This document shows positions 43,501 through 52,042 of a stretch of 64,000 bases of DNA, piece after piece (the stretch's first letter is position 1; each line of letters opens with the position of its first letter). The notes under the pieces are model-generated. The model was not told the DNA's origin. It worked only from the letters and a program-made list of their open reading frames with translations, and searched no databases. Both the position numbers and the translations under genes were made by a program. The stretch comes from Streptomyces sp. CB03234 (GTDB taxonomy: Bacteria; Actinomycetota; Actinomycetes; Streptomycetales; Streptomycetaceae): positions 124,001-188,000 of the forward strand of contig NZ_LIYH01000006.1 of NCBI RefSeq assembly GCF_001905885.1. Reading direction: 5' to 3'.

Positions 43501-43607
43501 GCCTGGCCTGGGCGGCGGGCCAGTGGCCGCGCCGCTTCGAGGTGGCGGCGCTGCTGGAGGACCCGTCCCGCACGGCGGAGCTGGCCCGCGACCGCTGGTT
43601 CGACTAG
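40503..43607 (+). CDS. Sacsin/Hsp90-type (GHKL) ATP-binding protein
   Basis: A 1034-residue protein with an N-terminal Hsp90/sacsin-like GHKL ATP-binding domain: ELAQNAADA (N-box, residues about 58-66), LAAANTGAPLD (G1 box) and GRFGVGFAAVL (G2 box). The remaining 800 residues are acidic, Ala/Leu/Asp-rich, without a recognised enzyme motif. Probably a large chaperone-like ATPase; clients unknown. The GTG at 40503 has GGAG upstream and follows 650 bp of non-coding repeats. The two-helix membrane gene follows 29 bp later. Confidence 0.85.
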   Translation: MSVRATATDGADPFGTARLRRGVLDAWGAGPARFREDANAEEDLALGGYRDRLVVELAQNAADAAARAGVPGRLRLTLHAAGADGPAVLAAANTGAPLDATGVESLSTLRASAKREGHEGAVGRFGVGFAAVLAVSDEPAIVGRHGGVRWSLREAREMAAEAAQASPGLGDELRRRDGHVPLLRLPLPAEGTAPEGYDTVVILPLRDAAAVDLAERLLAGIDDALLLTLPGLTEVVVETPGGRRVLTRTQQDAYVHIEDSDGGTRRWRTVSHQGGIDAELLKDRPVEERLRPHWAVTWAVPVDDEGAPVRPRTAAVVHAPTPTDEPLGIPALLIATFPLDTTRRHPAPGPLTDFLVRRAADAYAELLAEWRPVSTGTIDLVPGPLGKGALDGEIRGAVLELLPRVAFLEPAAATEELHALRPFEAEVVEGAGADTVRVLAEVLPTLLPAGLERRTELRALGVARLPLGDAIDRLAGTERTPEWWHRLYESLAGVDPDRLTGLPVPLVGGRTATGPRHVLLPLPDTPTDLTRLGLKVAHPDAAHPLLEKLGALPATPRAVLTTPQVRAAVAASLDAAEVWDEEALDAEELADTVLALVRDAGLEPGDEPWLGALALPDEDGELAPAGELVLPGGDFAAVMGEGELALADAELAERWGEQPLAACGVLANFALVRATDVVLDPDELEPGDGDFPEPDDVGLLDAVDVWCEDVLDRLPETPVPPVATEIVAVRDLELVDDDAWPRALALLARPPLRDALTQPVRVLLPDGTTETVRSYTAWWLRDHPVLDGRRPAGLRAAGADPLLEGLYDPADTTGFADAQVLRALGVRTSVAALLDEPGGAAELLGRLADPEREVTGAQLHGLYTALADLDPEQVTLPDELRAVVDGEVRVVDAADALVADAPDLLPLTEGRPLLPVAPARAADLAELLQVRRLSEEVEAEVTSDGEEHDVPESVHALLGPGTPATYIEHEELRAGGVELDWRRTPDGTVHAATLEGVAAGLAWAAGQWPRRFEVAALLEDPSRTAELARDRWFD

Positions 43608-43636
43608 CCCCAGCGGGGGAGGGGCGGGGCGGGGCG

Positions 43637-43897
43637 ATGTGGGACGGTGTGGAGCTGTGGCTGCGCAGGGCCGGTGGGCCGCTGCTGGCGGGCGTGTTCG
43701 TGATGGGCCTGGCCGTGGCCCGGGAGCACTGGTGGCTGCCGCTGCGCGTCCTGGTCCTCCTCGCCGGTGCGCTCGGGGTGGTGGCGTGCGGCGTCGAGAC
43801 GTGGAGGCTGGTACGCGGCCGGGAGTCCACCGAAGCGGCACTGGACCGGCTGGAGGCGGAGGCACCGGGGCGCACGGCCGGTGACGGTGGCCGGTGA
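43637..43897 (+). CDS. Small two-helix membrane protein
   Basis: An 86-residue protein with two hydrophobic helices (PLLAGVFVMGLAVA and VLVLLAGALGVVACGVE) and a charged C-terminus (RGRESTEAALDRLEAEA). It follows the sacsin-like gene by 29 bp and is probably on the same mRNA, perhaps giving it a membrane partner (inference). Function unknown. Confidence 0.7.
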   Translation: MWDGVELWLRRAGGPLLAGVFVMGLAVAREHWWLPLRVLVLLAGALGVVACGVETWRLVRGRESTEAALDRLEAEAPGRTAGDGGR

Positions 43898-44169
43898 CGC
43901 GGCCCGGCGCGCCGGGAGGCGGTGACGGGGGCCGGTTACGGGGCCCGGTGCGCCGGGATCCGGTGGGAGGCGGTGACGCGGGCTGTGACGGGGCCCGCGC
44001 GCCGGAATCCGGTGACGGAGGCGGTGATGGCGGCCCGTGACAGAGCCCGCGCGAACCGGTGACGGCGGCCCGCGACCGCGGCCCGGTGACCGCGCCCGCG
44101 CGGCAAGCCCGCCCCGGCGCCCCGGGCCACCTCCGCCGACGGGAGCGGACCGGGCCGCTACCGGGCCGG
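43898..44169. repeat. Degenerate GGTGACG-GGCCCG repeat array
   Basis: Roughly ten imperfect units around GGTGACGGCGGCCCG (variants GGTGACGCGGCCCG, GGTGACGGGGGCCGG, GGTGACCGCGCCCG) run from the end of the small membrane gene to about 44110. Irregular spacing of 15-30 bp. No gene is seen in this gap. Confidence 0.65.
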
Positions 44170-46638
44170 TCAGGCCGGGAACCTGCGGTTCACCACCCGC
44201 CATGTCAGCTCCACCAGCGCGGCACCCACCGCCGCGATCGCCACGGCCGCCCACGGCATCGTCGTGCCCACCAGCCGCAGCGCGAAGAAGTCCTGGAGCC
44301 ACGGCACCACCAGCACCAGCAGGAACGCCGCGCCCATGACCGCGACCAGCGCGATCCGCCACCACGTGTAGGGCCGGGCGACGATCGCCAGCACCCACAT
44401 CGACACCAGGAACAGCGTGAGCGTCGCCGCGCTCGTCTCGGCGCTCAGCGCGTCCGGGCCGCTGTAGTGGGTGCGGGCCAGCAGGTACGTCGTGAAGGTC
44501 GCCGCGGCCGCGACGATCCCGCCCGGGATCGCGTACCGCATCACCCGCCGTACGAAGTTCGGCTTCGCCCGCTCCTTGTTGGGCGCGAGGGCCAGGAAGA
44601 AGGCGGGCGCGCCGATGGTGAGGGTGGACAGCAGGGTGAGGTGGCGGGGCAGGAAGGGGTATTCGATGCCGCTGCACACCACCAGGATCGCCAGCAGCAC
44701 GGAGTAGACCGTCTTGGTGAGGAAGAGGGTCGCGACGCGCGTGATGTTGCCGATGACCCGGCGGCCCTCGGCGACGACGGCGGGGAGGGTGGCGAAGCTG
44801 TTGTTGAGCAGGACGATCTGCGCCACGGCCTTCGTGGCCTCCGAGCCGGAACCCATGCTGACGCCGATGTCCGCGTCCTTCAGGGCGAGTACGTCGTTGA
44901 CGCCGTCGCCCGTCATCGCGACCGTGTGCCCGCCGGACTGGAGCGCGCCGACCATGTTCCGCTTCTGCTGCGGGGTGACGCGCCCGAAGACCGTGCCCTC
45001 GTCGAGCGCCTTCGACATCTCGTCCCGCTCGGCGGGCAGCCGGCGGGCGTCGACGGTGTGCTCGGCGCCGGGCAGGCCCAGCTTGCCGGCGACGGCGCCG
45101 ACCGAGACGGCGTTGTCGCCGGAGATGACCTTGGCGGCGACGTTCTGGTCGGCGAAGTAGGCGAGGGTGTCGGCGGCGTCGGGGCGCAGCCGCTGTTCGA
45201 GGACGACGAGGGCGGTGGCGCGGGCGTCCTCGGCGACGGCCGGGTCGTCCAGTTCGCCGGTGACGCTCGCGAGGAGCAGGACCCGCAGCCCCTGCTGGTT
45301 GAGGTCCTCGATCTCGTCGAGGACGGGGTCGCCGTCGGGGAGGAGGACGTCGGGGGCGCCCAGCAGCCAGGTGCTGGTCTGCCCGTCGTCCTCGCTGAAG
45401 GTGGCGCCGCTGTACTTGCGTGCGGAGGAGAACGGCAGCGCCTGCGTGCACCGCCACCGCTCGTTGTCCGGGTAGGCGTCGATGATCGCGCGGAGGGAGG
45501 CGTTGGGGCGCGGGTCGGACTCCCCGAGCGCGCCGAGGACGGTGCGTACGTACGCCTCGTCCGACCCGTTCAGGGCCCGCAGCTCGGTGACGTCCATGCC
45601 GCCTTCGGTCAGCGTGCCGGTCTTGTCCAGGCACACGACGTCGACCCGGGCGAGCCCCTCGATGGCGGGCAGCTCCTGCACCAGGCACTGCTTGCGGCCC
45701 AGCCGGATGACGCCGATGGCGAAGGCGACGGAAGTGAGGAGGACCAGCCCCTCGGGGATCATCGGCACGATGCCGCCGACGGTCCGCGCCACGGAGTCCT
45801 TGAAGTCGACCTCCTTGACGACGAGCTGGCTGATGATGAGCCCGATCGCGGTCGGGACCATCATCCACGTCACGTACTTGAGGATCGTGGAAATGCCGCT
45901 GCGCAGCTCGGAGTGGACGAGCGTGAAGCGGGACGCCTCCTCGGCGAGCTGTGCCGCGTACGCCTCACGTCCCACTTTGGTGGCGGTGAACGCCCCGCCG
46001 CCCGCGACGACGAAGCTGCCGGACATGACCTGGTCGCCGCGCTTCTTCAGGACCGGGTCGGCCTCGCCGGTGAGGAGCGACTCGTCGATCTCCAGGTTGT
46101 CGGCCTCGGCCACCTCGCCGTCGACGACGACCTTGTCGCCCGGCCCGAGTTCGATGCAGTCGCCGAGGACGATCTCCGACGTCGACACCTCGGCCGCGAC
46201 CCCGTCCCGGCGGACGGTGGGCTTGACCTCTCCGATGAGGGCGAGCCCGTCGAGGGTCTTCTTGGCGCGCAACTCCTGGATGATGCCGATGCCGGTGTTG
46301 GCGATGATCACGAACCCGAACAGGCTGTCCTGGATCGGCGCGACGATCAGCATGATCACCCACAGGACGCCGATGATCGCGTTGAAGCGGGTGAAGACGT
46401 TGCCGCGGATGATGTCGGCGGTGGAGCGGGAGCTGCGTACGGGTACGTCGTTGACCTCGCCGCGCGCGACCCGCTCGGCCACCTCGGCGGCCGTCAGCCC
46501 GGTGGGCCGGTGCTGGACGGGTGGCGGTACGGGGTGGACGGGGTCGAGCTCGGCCCCGGCGTCGATGACGGGCCCGCCGTGCCCGGCGCCGTCGGGGCCG
46601 TCGGGGCCGTCGGTCTCGATCTTCGCCCGCTGCGTCAT
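44170..46638 (-). CDS. Cation-transporting P-type ATPase (CtpE-like)
   Basis: An 822-residue P-type ATPase. Order: helices 1-2, actuator domain with LTGEADPV (the TGES-like motif), helices 3-4 with VPMIPEGLVLLTSVAFAIG, phosphorylation site DKTGTLTEGG, nucleotide domain, TGDGVNDVLALKDADIG hinge and six C-terminal helices. PMIPEG rather than CPC excludes a copper pump. Overall it resembles mycobacterial CtpE, a calcium importer, so Ca2+ transport is the best guess. The 160 bp upstream hold no gene. Confidence 0.9.
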   Translation of the reverse strand: MTQRAKIETDGPDGPDGAGHGGPVIDAGAELDPVHPVPPPVQHRPTGLTAAEVAERVARGEVNDVPVRSSRSTADIIRGNVFTRFNAIIGVLWVIMLIVAPIQDSLFGFVIIANTGIGIIQELRAKKTLDGLALIGEVKPTVRRDGVAAEVSTSEIVLGDCIELGPGDKVVVDGEVAEADNLEIDESLLTGEADPVLKKRGDQVMSGSFVVAGGGAFTATKVGREAYAAQLAEEASRFTLVHSELRSGISTILKYVTWMMVPTAIGLIISQLVVKEVDFKDSVARTVGGIVPMIPEGLVLLTSVAFAIGVIRLGRKQCLVQELPAIEGLARVDVVCLDKTGTLTEGGMDVTELRALNGSDEAYVRTVLGALGESDPRPNASLRAIIDAYPDNERWRCTQALPFSSARKYSGATFSEDDGQTSTWLLGAPDVLLPDGDPVLDEIEDLNQQGLRVLLLASVTGELDDPAVAEDARATALVVLEQRLRPDAADTLAYFADQNVAAKVISGDNAVSVGAVAGKLGLPGAEHTVDARRLPAERDEMSKALDEGTVFGRVTPQQKRNMVGALQSGGHTVAMTGDGVNDVLALKDADIGVSMGSGSEATKAVAQIVLLNNSFATLPAVVAEGRRVIGNITRVATLFLTKTVYSVLLAILVVCSGIEYPFLPRHLTLLSTLTIGAPAFFLALAPNKERAKPNFVRRVMRYAIPGGIVAAAATFTTYLLARTHYSGPDALSAETSAATLTLFLVSMWVLAIVARPYTWWRIALVAVMGAAFLLVLVVPWLQDFFALRLVGTTMPWAAVAIAAVGAALVELTWRVVNRRFPA

Positions 46639-46800
46639 GTTCTCGACGGTACGACCGGAAGTCCGGGCTCACCCGCCGAGCGCCGCAAAGATCCGACTCC
46701 GGTAGGACGCGGATGGTCCCGTGGCCGTACGGGCCGCGGCGCCCGGTGTGCGACGCGGACGCGGGCCATGCCCCGGAGGACCGGCCCCCACGCGGCGCGG

Positions 46801-47605
46801 CTAGGCGGCGATCCGCTTGGGACGGCCCTGTTCGTCGCAGGGGAGGCGGTTCTTGCCGTACGCCGCGATGAAGTCCTCGGTCACATCGTGCTCGACGGCC
46901 GTGATGGCGCTGGGCCGGATCTGGATGACGCCGCTGAAGGGCCGTTCGACGTCCCGGATGACCAGCATCACCCCGGTGAGCAGACCGGTCAGGACCACCA
47001 GCCCGGCCGAGCTCAGGAGCGTGTTCCGTCACCCTGGCCCTGTGCCTGCCCCGCAGAGCAGACGACATCGGCTTGCTGCCGCTGCCGCTGGGCGGGCGGG
47101 GCGAAGTCGGCCGCCTCGAACATGTGGTCCGCCAGGAGCACCGACTTCCGTGTCGCGCTCCAGAGCATGAGCGACGCCCTCGCGCTCGGCATGCTGGTAT
47201 CCGCCGACAAGGACCGCTCGCAGGCTCGTCAGACCCGGCTCGCTCGGCGCCGTCGAGCTCCGGCCGTCGGCCATCGCGGGCCACTCCTCCGACCGCACGG
47301 CGCGCAGGACCACACCGGCCTCTTGGCGTACCGCCTCGTCCGCGTTGCCATTGGAGGTGGACGCGGTGACGCCGCCGAAGCCACCCCGGCGATTCCCAAC
47401 CCCGTGTACTACCTGATGCTCGCCGCCCTCGCGGTCCTGATCAGCACGAACGCAAGGACGAAGATCGTCAGGGTCTGGGGGGTGCGATGAAATCCCGCAC
47501 CGTCCACGGCTCGGTCCCGGTGGCCTCGATCCGGCCGCGCGTGAACCAGTGGGCCACGAGTCCCACGAAGAGCGCGGCACAGGCCACCGCGATGGTGATG
47601 ATCAT
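46801..47605 (-). pseudogene. Decayed DUF4239 (bestrophin-like) membrane protein gene
   Basis: Fragments in three frames line up in order with a DUF4239 protein. MIITIAVACAALF to PWTVRDFIAPP comes first (start 47605), then TLTIFVLAFVLIRTARAAS after a frameshift at a run of six C (near 47480). NADEAVRQEAGVVLRAVRSEEWPAM follows in another frame. After an in-frame stop comes the C-terminal VVLTGLLTGVMLVIRDVERPFSGVIQIRP to 46801. At least three frame changes make the gene non-functional. Intact relatives are about 255-270 residues with four membrane helices. Confidence 0.83.
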
Positions 47606-47714
47606 GGGTGCATGATCGGCCGCATGCGGTGCGGCGCGGGCGAGCCGACACGCAGCGCGCGGCCGTTCATCACCTGATGAGATCAGCGCGGGGGCCTCAG
47701 GGGCGCGGGCATCC

Positions 47715-48008
47715 TCAGGGTCGGGTGGCGTCCCGGGGCTCATGCGGCTCGTCGGGCCGCGTCCGCGCCTGCGCCCGCTTGAGCGCGGCGTCACGCTTGC
47801 GGACGTACCAGATGCCGATGAGGCCGAGCCCGCCGCCGGCGAGGCAGGTCCACACCCACCATGTGAGGTCGCGGTCGGCGAACCAGCCGTAGAAGGGAAC
47901 CTGCGCCAGGAAGAGGACGAACCAGAGGGCCGTGCCGCCGGTGATCGTGGCGACGACCGGCCCCTCCAGGGGTTCGGGTGCCTCGTGCTTGGGGGTCCAC
48001 TTCGCCAT
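47715..48008 (-). CDS. DUF2530 small membrane protein
   Basis: A 97-residue DUF2530 protein: soluble N-terminus (WTPKHEAPEPLEGPVVATI), two membrane helices (GTALWFVLFLAQVPFYGWF and WWVWTCLAGGGLGLIGIWYV) and a charged tail (RKRDAALKRAQAR). Function unknown, conserved in actinomycetes. ATG 48008 fits relatives better than the in-frame start two codons upstream. Confidence 0.87.
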   Translation of the reverse strand: MAKWTPKHEAPEPLEGPVVATITGGTALWFVLFLAQVPFYGWFADRDLTWWVWTCLAGGGLGLIGIWYVRKRDAALKRAQARTRPDEPHEPRDATRP

Positions 48009-48163
48009 GCGCACAGTGTAGGCGGGGGGCTCGGAGGCTCCCGTGGATCCTTGCGGTGCGGGGCTCTACGCGCGGAGATACCGATCTTCGCATGATGCGT
48101 TCATACTGAAACGTCTCGTGTCTGACCGGTTCCTTTTGTGTGAATGGCCAAATGTGATCGGTC

Positions 48164-49657
48164 ATGACCGCCCCCGCCCCCACCCGCACCATGAGGTTTC
48201 GCATGCCCTCCTCGGCCACCGCGCTGGTGGACGCCGGCGCCCAGCCGCCGTCCCCCCAGCAGCCGACCAGCGGCCTGGACCGCTTCTTCAAGATCTCGGA
48301 GCGTGGCTCCACGGTCGCCCGAGAGGTACGCGGCGGGTTCGCGACCTTTTTCGCGATGGCCTACATCATCGTGCTGAACCCGATCATCCTCGGCAGCGCC
48401 AAGGACATGTACGGGCACCAGCTCGACGGCGGCCAGCTCGTCACCGCCACCGTGCTGACCGCCGCCTTCTCGACGCTGCTGATGGGCGTCATCGGCAACG
48501 TACCGATCGCCCTGGCGGCCGGTCTCGGCGTCAACACGGTCGTCGCCCTCCAGCTCGCGCCCCGGATGTCGTGGGCGGACGCCATGGGCATGGTCGTGCT
48601 GGCCGGCTTCGTGGTGATGCTGCTCGTGGCGACGGGCCTGCGTGAGCGGGTGATGAACGCCGTACCCATCGGCCTGCGCAAGGGCATCGCCATCGGCATC
48701 GGCCTGTTCATCATGCTGATCGGCCTGGTCGACTCCGGTTTCGTCTCCCGCATCCCGGACGCCGCCCACACCACCGTCCCGCTCCAGCTCGGCGCCACCG
48801 GGCACCTCACCGGCTGGCCGGTCCTGGTCTTCGTCCTCGGCGCGCTGCTCACCCTGGCGCTGATCATCCGCAAGGTGCCGGGCGCGATCCTCATCTCGAT
48901 CGTCGTCATGACGATCGTCGCGATGGTCATCAACGCGGTCGCGACCATCCCGTCCTGGGGCCTGACCACCCCCAAGTGGCCCGGCAACCCCGTCGCCACG
49001 CCCGACTTCGGGCTCGTCGGACAGGTCAGCCTCTTCGGCGGCTTCGAGAAGGTCGGCCTGCTCACCGGCTGCCTGTTCGTCTTCACCGTGCTGCTGTCCT
49101 GCTTCTTCGACGCGATGGGCACGATCCTCGGTGTCGGCGACGAGGCCAAGCTGATGGACAAGGACGGCAACTTCCCCGGCATCAACAAGGTGCTCCTGGT
49201 CGACGGCCTCGCCGTCGCCTCCGGCGGCGCCAGCTCCTCCTCGGCCACCACCTGCTTCGTGGAGTCCACGGCGGGCGTCGGCGAGGGCGCGCGTACGGGC
49301 CTCGCGTCCGTCGTCACGGGCGCGCTGTTCTCGGTGGCGCTCTTCCTCACCCCGGTCGCCACGATGGTCCCCTCCCAGGCGGCCACTCCCGCGCTGCTGG
49401 CGGTCGGGTTCCTGATCCTGGCGGGGTCCGTGGAGGACATCGACTGGAGCGACTTCACCATCGCGGTGCCCGCGTTCCTGGCGATGGTGATGATGCCGTT
49501 CACGTACTCGATCACCAACGGCATCGGCATCGGCTTCATCGCCTTCAGCGTGCTCCGCCTCGCGGCGGGCCGTGGCCGCGAGGTCCCGGTCGCGATGTAC
49601 GTCGTCTCGGCGGTCTTCGCCTTCTACTACGCCATGCCGGCCCTGGGCCTCACGTAA
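48164..49657 (+). CDS. NCS2-family purine/xanthine-guanine permease
   Basis: Up to 497 residues with 12-14 membrane helices, belonging to the AzgA/PbuG-type branch that imports hypoxanthine, guanine or adenine with protons. Signature stretches are GGFATFFAMAYIIVLNPII, NVPIALAAGLGVNTVVA, FFDAMGTILGVGDEA and GGASSSSATTCFVESTAGVGEG. ATG 48164 is used; ATG 48203 (MPSSATALVD) has GAGG six bases upstream and may be the true start. It is divergent from the DUF2530 gene. Confidence 0.92.
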   Translation: MTAPAPTRTMRFRMPSSATALVDAGAQPPSPQQPTSGLDRFFKISERGSTVAREVRGGFATFFAMAYIIVLNPIILGSAKDMYGHQLDGGQLVTATVLTAAFSTLLMGVIGNVPIALAAGLGVNTVVALQLAPRMSWADAMGMVVLAGFVVMLLVATGLRERVMNAVPIGLRKGIAIGIGLFIMLIGLVDSGFVSRIPDAAHTTVPLQLGATGHLTGWPVLVFVLGALLTLALIIRKVPGAILISIVVMTIVAMVINAVATIPSWGLTTPKWPGNPVATPDFGLVGQVSLFGGFEKVGLLTGCLFVFTVLLSCFFDAMGTILGVGDEAKLMDKDGNFPGINKVLLVDGLAVASGGASSSSATTCFVESTAGVGEGARTGLASVVTGALFSVALFLTPVATMVPSQAATPALLAVGFLILAGSVEDIDWSDFTIAVPAFLAMVMMPFTYSITNGIGIGFIAFSVLRLAAGRGREVPVAMYVVSAVFAFYYAMPALGLT

Positions 49658-49865
49658 CCGCGCCCCGCCGCCCCCGCCCGGCCGGGGATGGCGCCCCCGC
49701 CCGGCCGTGGGTGGCGGCTCCGCCCGGCCCGGGGTGGCGCCCCCGCCCTGACCCACCGCCCCCCTCGACGGTGGAACCCGCCCCCGGCCGGCGCCTTGCC
49801 GGACCGGAGCCCTCCACCTCGCCCCCCTGCGGTGCAGCCGCACCCGGGGCGGTCTCGCGCGGGGG
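49658..49865. repeat. GC-rich minisatellite between permease and RHH gene
   Basis: Three imperfect units of about 27 bp, CCGCCCGGCC-GGGGATGGCG-type, run from about 49674 to 49755. The rest to 49865 is GC-rich without a clear gene or terminator. Confidence 0.6.
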
Positions 49866-50054
49866 TCAGGCGCCGTGGGCGCCGTAGAAGCGGTCCGTCT
49901 CGTCCACCGCCGCCTCGAAGCGTTCGTCGAAGTCGTCGCGGACCAGCGTCCGGACCACATAGTCCTGGACGCTCATTCCGCTTCGGGCGGCATGGCGCCG
50001 GACCCGGTCGAGCAGCTCTCCGTCTATCCGCAGGCTGAGCACTGTCGATCCCAT
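49866..50054 (-). CDS. Ribbon-helix-helix (CopG-like) protein
   Basis: A 62-residue protein. STVLSLRIDGELLDRVRRHAARSGMSVQDYVVRTLV is a typical ribbon-helix-helix, giving a DNA-binding dimer. The acidic C-terminus (DDFDERFEAAVDETDRFY) resembles a toxin-binding tail of type II antitoxins. No toxin gene is adjacent, so it may be an orphan antitoxin or a stand-alone repressor. Confidence 0.8.
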   Translation of the reverse strand: MGSTVLSLRIDGELLDRVRRHAARSGMSVQDYVVRTLVRDDFDERFEAAVDETDRFYGAHGA

Positions 50055-50151
50055 GCCGCCCAGACTCGCCGCCCCGCCCCGCCCCCCGCGTCACTTTCCG
50101 GCGGCCTCTCACTCAAACGGGTGACACGTACCACTCCCCGCCTACCGGGTG

Positions 50152-50185
50152 GTATTTAGTCTGGGTAATGAGTTACGCTAAATAC
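50152..50185. promoter_or_regulatory. Inverted repeat at the MarR/MFS operon start
   Basis: GTATTTAG (50152-50159) and CTAAATAC (50178-50185) form a perfect 8-bp inverted repeat that ends exactly at the ATG at 50186. TACGCT (50174-50179) is 6 bp before that ATG, so the site would overlap the promoter. Likely autoregulatory MarR operator. Confidence 0.65.
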
Positions 50186-50629
50186 ATGCCTGACCTCTCC
50201 CACGGCGACCCCGCTGACGCAGCCGCCGTGAACGCCTTGCGCTCCGCCGTCATGCGGCTGGGCCGACGCCTCAAGCACCAGCGCGTCGACGAATCGCTGA
50301 GCCCCACCGAGATGTCGGTGCTCGGCACCCTCGCCCGCTGCGGTTCCGCCACCCCCGGTGAGCTGGCCCGCAAGGAGCACGTCCAGCCGCCGTCGATGAC
50401 GCGCATCGTGGCGCTGCTCGAAGCCAAGGGCCTGGTCCGGCTGGAGCCGCACCCCGACGACCGCCGGCAGAAGGTCGTCAGCCAGACCGAGACGGCCGAG
50501 GCCATGCTCGAGGAGTCCCGCCGCAAGCGGAACGCCTGGCTGGCCTCCCTCGCCGAAGGTTTGGACGAGGACGAGTGGGCAAAGCTGCGTGCTGCCGCAC
50601 CCGTGCTGGAGAAGCTCGCACACCTGTAA
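50186..50629 (+). CDS. MarR-family transcriptional regulator
   Basis: A 147-residue winged-helix regulator: dimer helix (VNALRSAVMRLGRRL), recognition region (LARCGSATPGELARKEHVQPPSMTRIVALLEAKGLV) and wing (RLEPHPDDRRQKVV). The ATG at 50186 directly after the inverted repeat is preferred and would be leaderless; ATG 50168 adds six residues but lies inside the repeat. It is followed after 31 bp by an MFS transporter that it presumably represses. Confidence 0.92.
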   Translation: MPDLSHGDPADAAAVNALRSAVMRLGRRLKHQRVDESLSPTEMSVLGTLARCGSATPGELARKEHVQPPSMTRIVALLEAKGLVRLEPHPDDRRQKVVSQTETAEAMLEESRRKRNAWLASLAEGLDEDEWAKLRAAAPVLEKLAHL

Positions 50630-50660
50630 GACGTACGACGCACCAAGGAGGCGAACCCTT

Positions 50661-52001
50661 TTGAGTACGGGACCCGGAGCAACAGACTCCGCACCCGCAC
50701 ACAACCCCAACCACCACGACACGACCGGCAACCGGACCTTCTCCTCGCTCAAGGTCCGCAACTACCGGCTCTTCTTCACCGGTGCCATCGTCTCCAACAC
50801 CGGTACCTGGATGGCCCGTATCACCCAGGACTGGCTGGTCCTCAGCCTCACGGGCTCCGCCGCCGCCGTCGGCATCACGACGGCGCTGCAATTCCTGCCG
50901 ATGCTGCTCTTCGGCCTGTACGGCGGCGTCATCGCCGACCGCTACCCCAAGCGGAACCTGCTGATGCTCAGCCAGGGCGCCCTCGGCCTGTGCGGTCTCG
51001 CCCTCGCCGTCCTCACCCTCTCCGGCCACGTCCAGGTCTGGCACGTCTACCTGATCGCGTTCCTGCTCGGCATGGTCACGGTCGTCGACAACCCGGCCCG
51101 CCAGTCCTTCTACTCCGAACTGGTCGGCCCCGCCCACGTCCGCAACGCCGTCAGCCTCAACTCGGCCAACTTCCAGTCGGCCCGCCTCATCGGCCCCGCC
51201 GTCGCGGGCGCCCTGATCGCGTCCGTCGGCAGCGGCTACGCCTTCCTGGTCAACGGCCTGTCCTTCCTCGCCCCCCTCGCCTCCCTCCTCCTCATGCGCA
51301 GCAGCGAGCTGCACCAGGTGGAGCGGGCACCGCGCGGCAAGGGACAGCTGCGCGAAGGGCTGCGGTACGTCGCCGGCCGCCCCGAGCTGATCTGGCCGAT
51401 CGCGCTCGTCGGCTTCGTCGGCACGTTCGGCTTCAACTTCCCCATCTGGCTGACCGCCTTCTCCGACGACGTCTTCCACGCCGGAGCGGGTACGTACGGC
51501 TTCCTCAACACCCTGATGGCCGTCGGCTCCCTCGCCGGCGCCCTCCTCGCCGCCCGGCGCGGCACCTCGCGGCTGCGGCTGCTGGTCGGCGGGGCGGTCG
51601 CCTTCGGCGTCCTGGAGATCGCCGCCGCGTTCTCGCCGTCCTTCTGGCTCTTCGCGCTGCTGCTGGTGCCGATCGGCATGTTCGGCCTGACGGTCAACGT
51701 CACCGCCAACTCGTCGGTCCAGCTCGCCACCGACCCCGTGATGCGGGGCCGGGTGATGAGCCTCTACATGATGGTGTTCGTCGGCGGTACGCCGGTCGGC
51801 GCGCCCCTGCTGGGCTGGATCACCGACACCTACGGCGCCCGCGTCGGCTTCGCCACGGGCGGTGCCGTCTCGCTGGTCGCCGCCGTGGTGATCGGCCTGG
51901 TGCTGGCCCGGGTGGGCGGGCTGCGCCTGAAGGTCGACCTGCGCCCGGGTCACCCGCACGTGCGGTTCGTCCCGCGCGAGCAGCTGGCCACGGCGGCGTA
52001 A
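50661..52001 (+). CDS. MFS transporter (DHA3/TMR-type), MarR-linked
   Basis: A 446-residue 12-helix transporter. The opening FSSLKVRNYRLFFTGAIVSNTGTWMARITQDWLVL and the motif GLYGGVIADRYPKRNLL are typical of the MFS_3/DHA3 group, which includes macrolide and other drug exporters. The TTG start at 50661 is supported by AAGGAGG nine bases upstream. The gene forms an operon with the MarR regulator, suggesting induction by a toxic small molecule; the substrate is unknown. Confidence 0.9.
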   Translation: MSTGPGATDSAPAHNPNHHDTTGNRTFSSLKVRNYRLFFTGAIVSNTGTWMARITQDWLVLSLTGSAAAVGITTALQFLPMLLFGLYGGVIADRYPKRNLLMLSQGALGLCGLALAVLTLSGHVQVWHVYLIAFLLGMVTVVDNPARQSFYSELVGPAHVRNAVSLNSANFQSARLIGPAVAGALIASVGSGYAFLVNGLSFLAPLASLLLMRSSELHQVERAPRGKGQLREGLRYVAGRPELIWPIALVGFVGTFGFNFPIWLTAFSDDVFHAGAGTYGFLNTLMAVGSLAGALLAARRGTSRLRLLVGGAVAFGVLEIAAAFSPSFWLFALLLVPIGMFGLTVNVTANSSVQLATDPVMRGRVMSLYMMVFVGGTPVGAPLLGWITDTYGARVGFATGGAVSLVAAVVIGLVLARVGGLRLKVDLRPGHPHVRFVPREQLATAA

Positions 52002-52042
52002 CGGCGGGAAGGGGGCCACCTCACAAGCGGTGGCCCCTTCCG

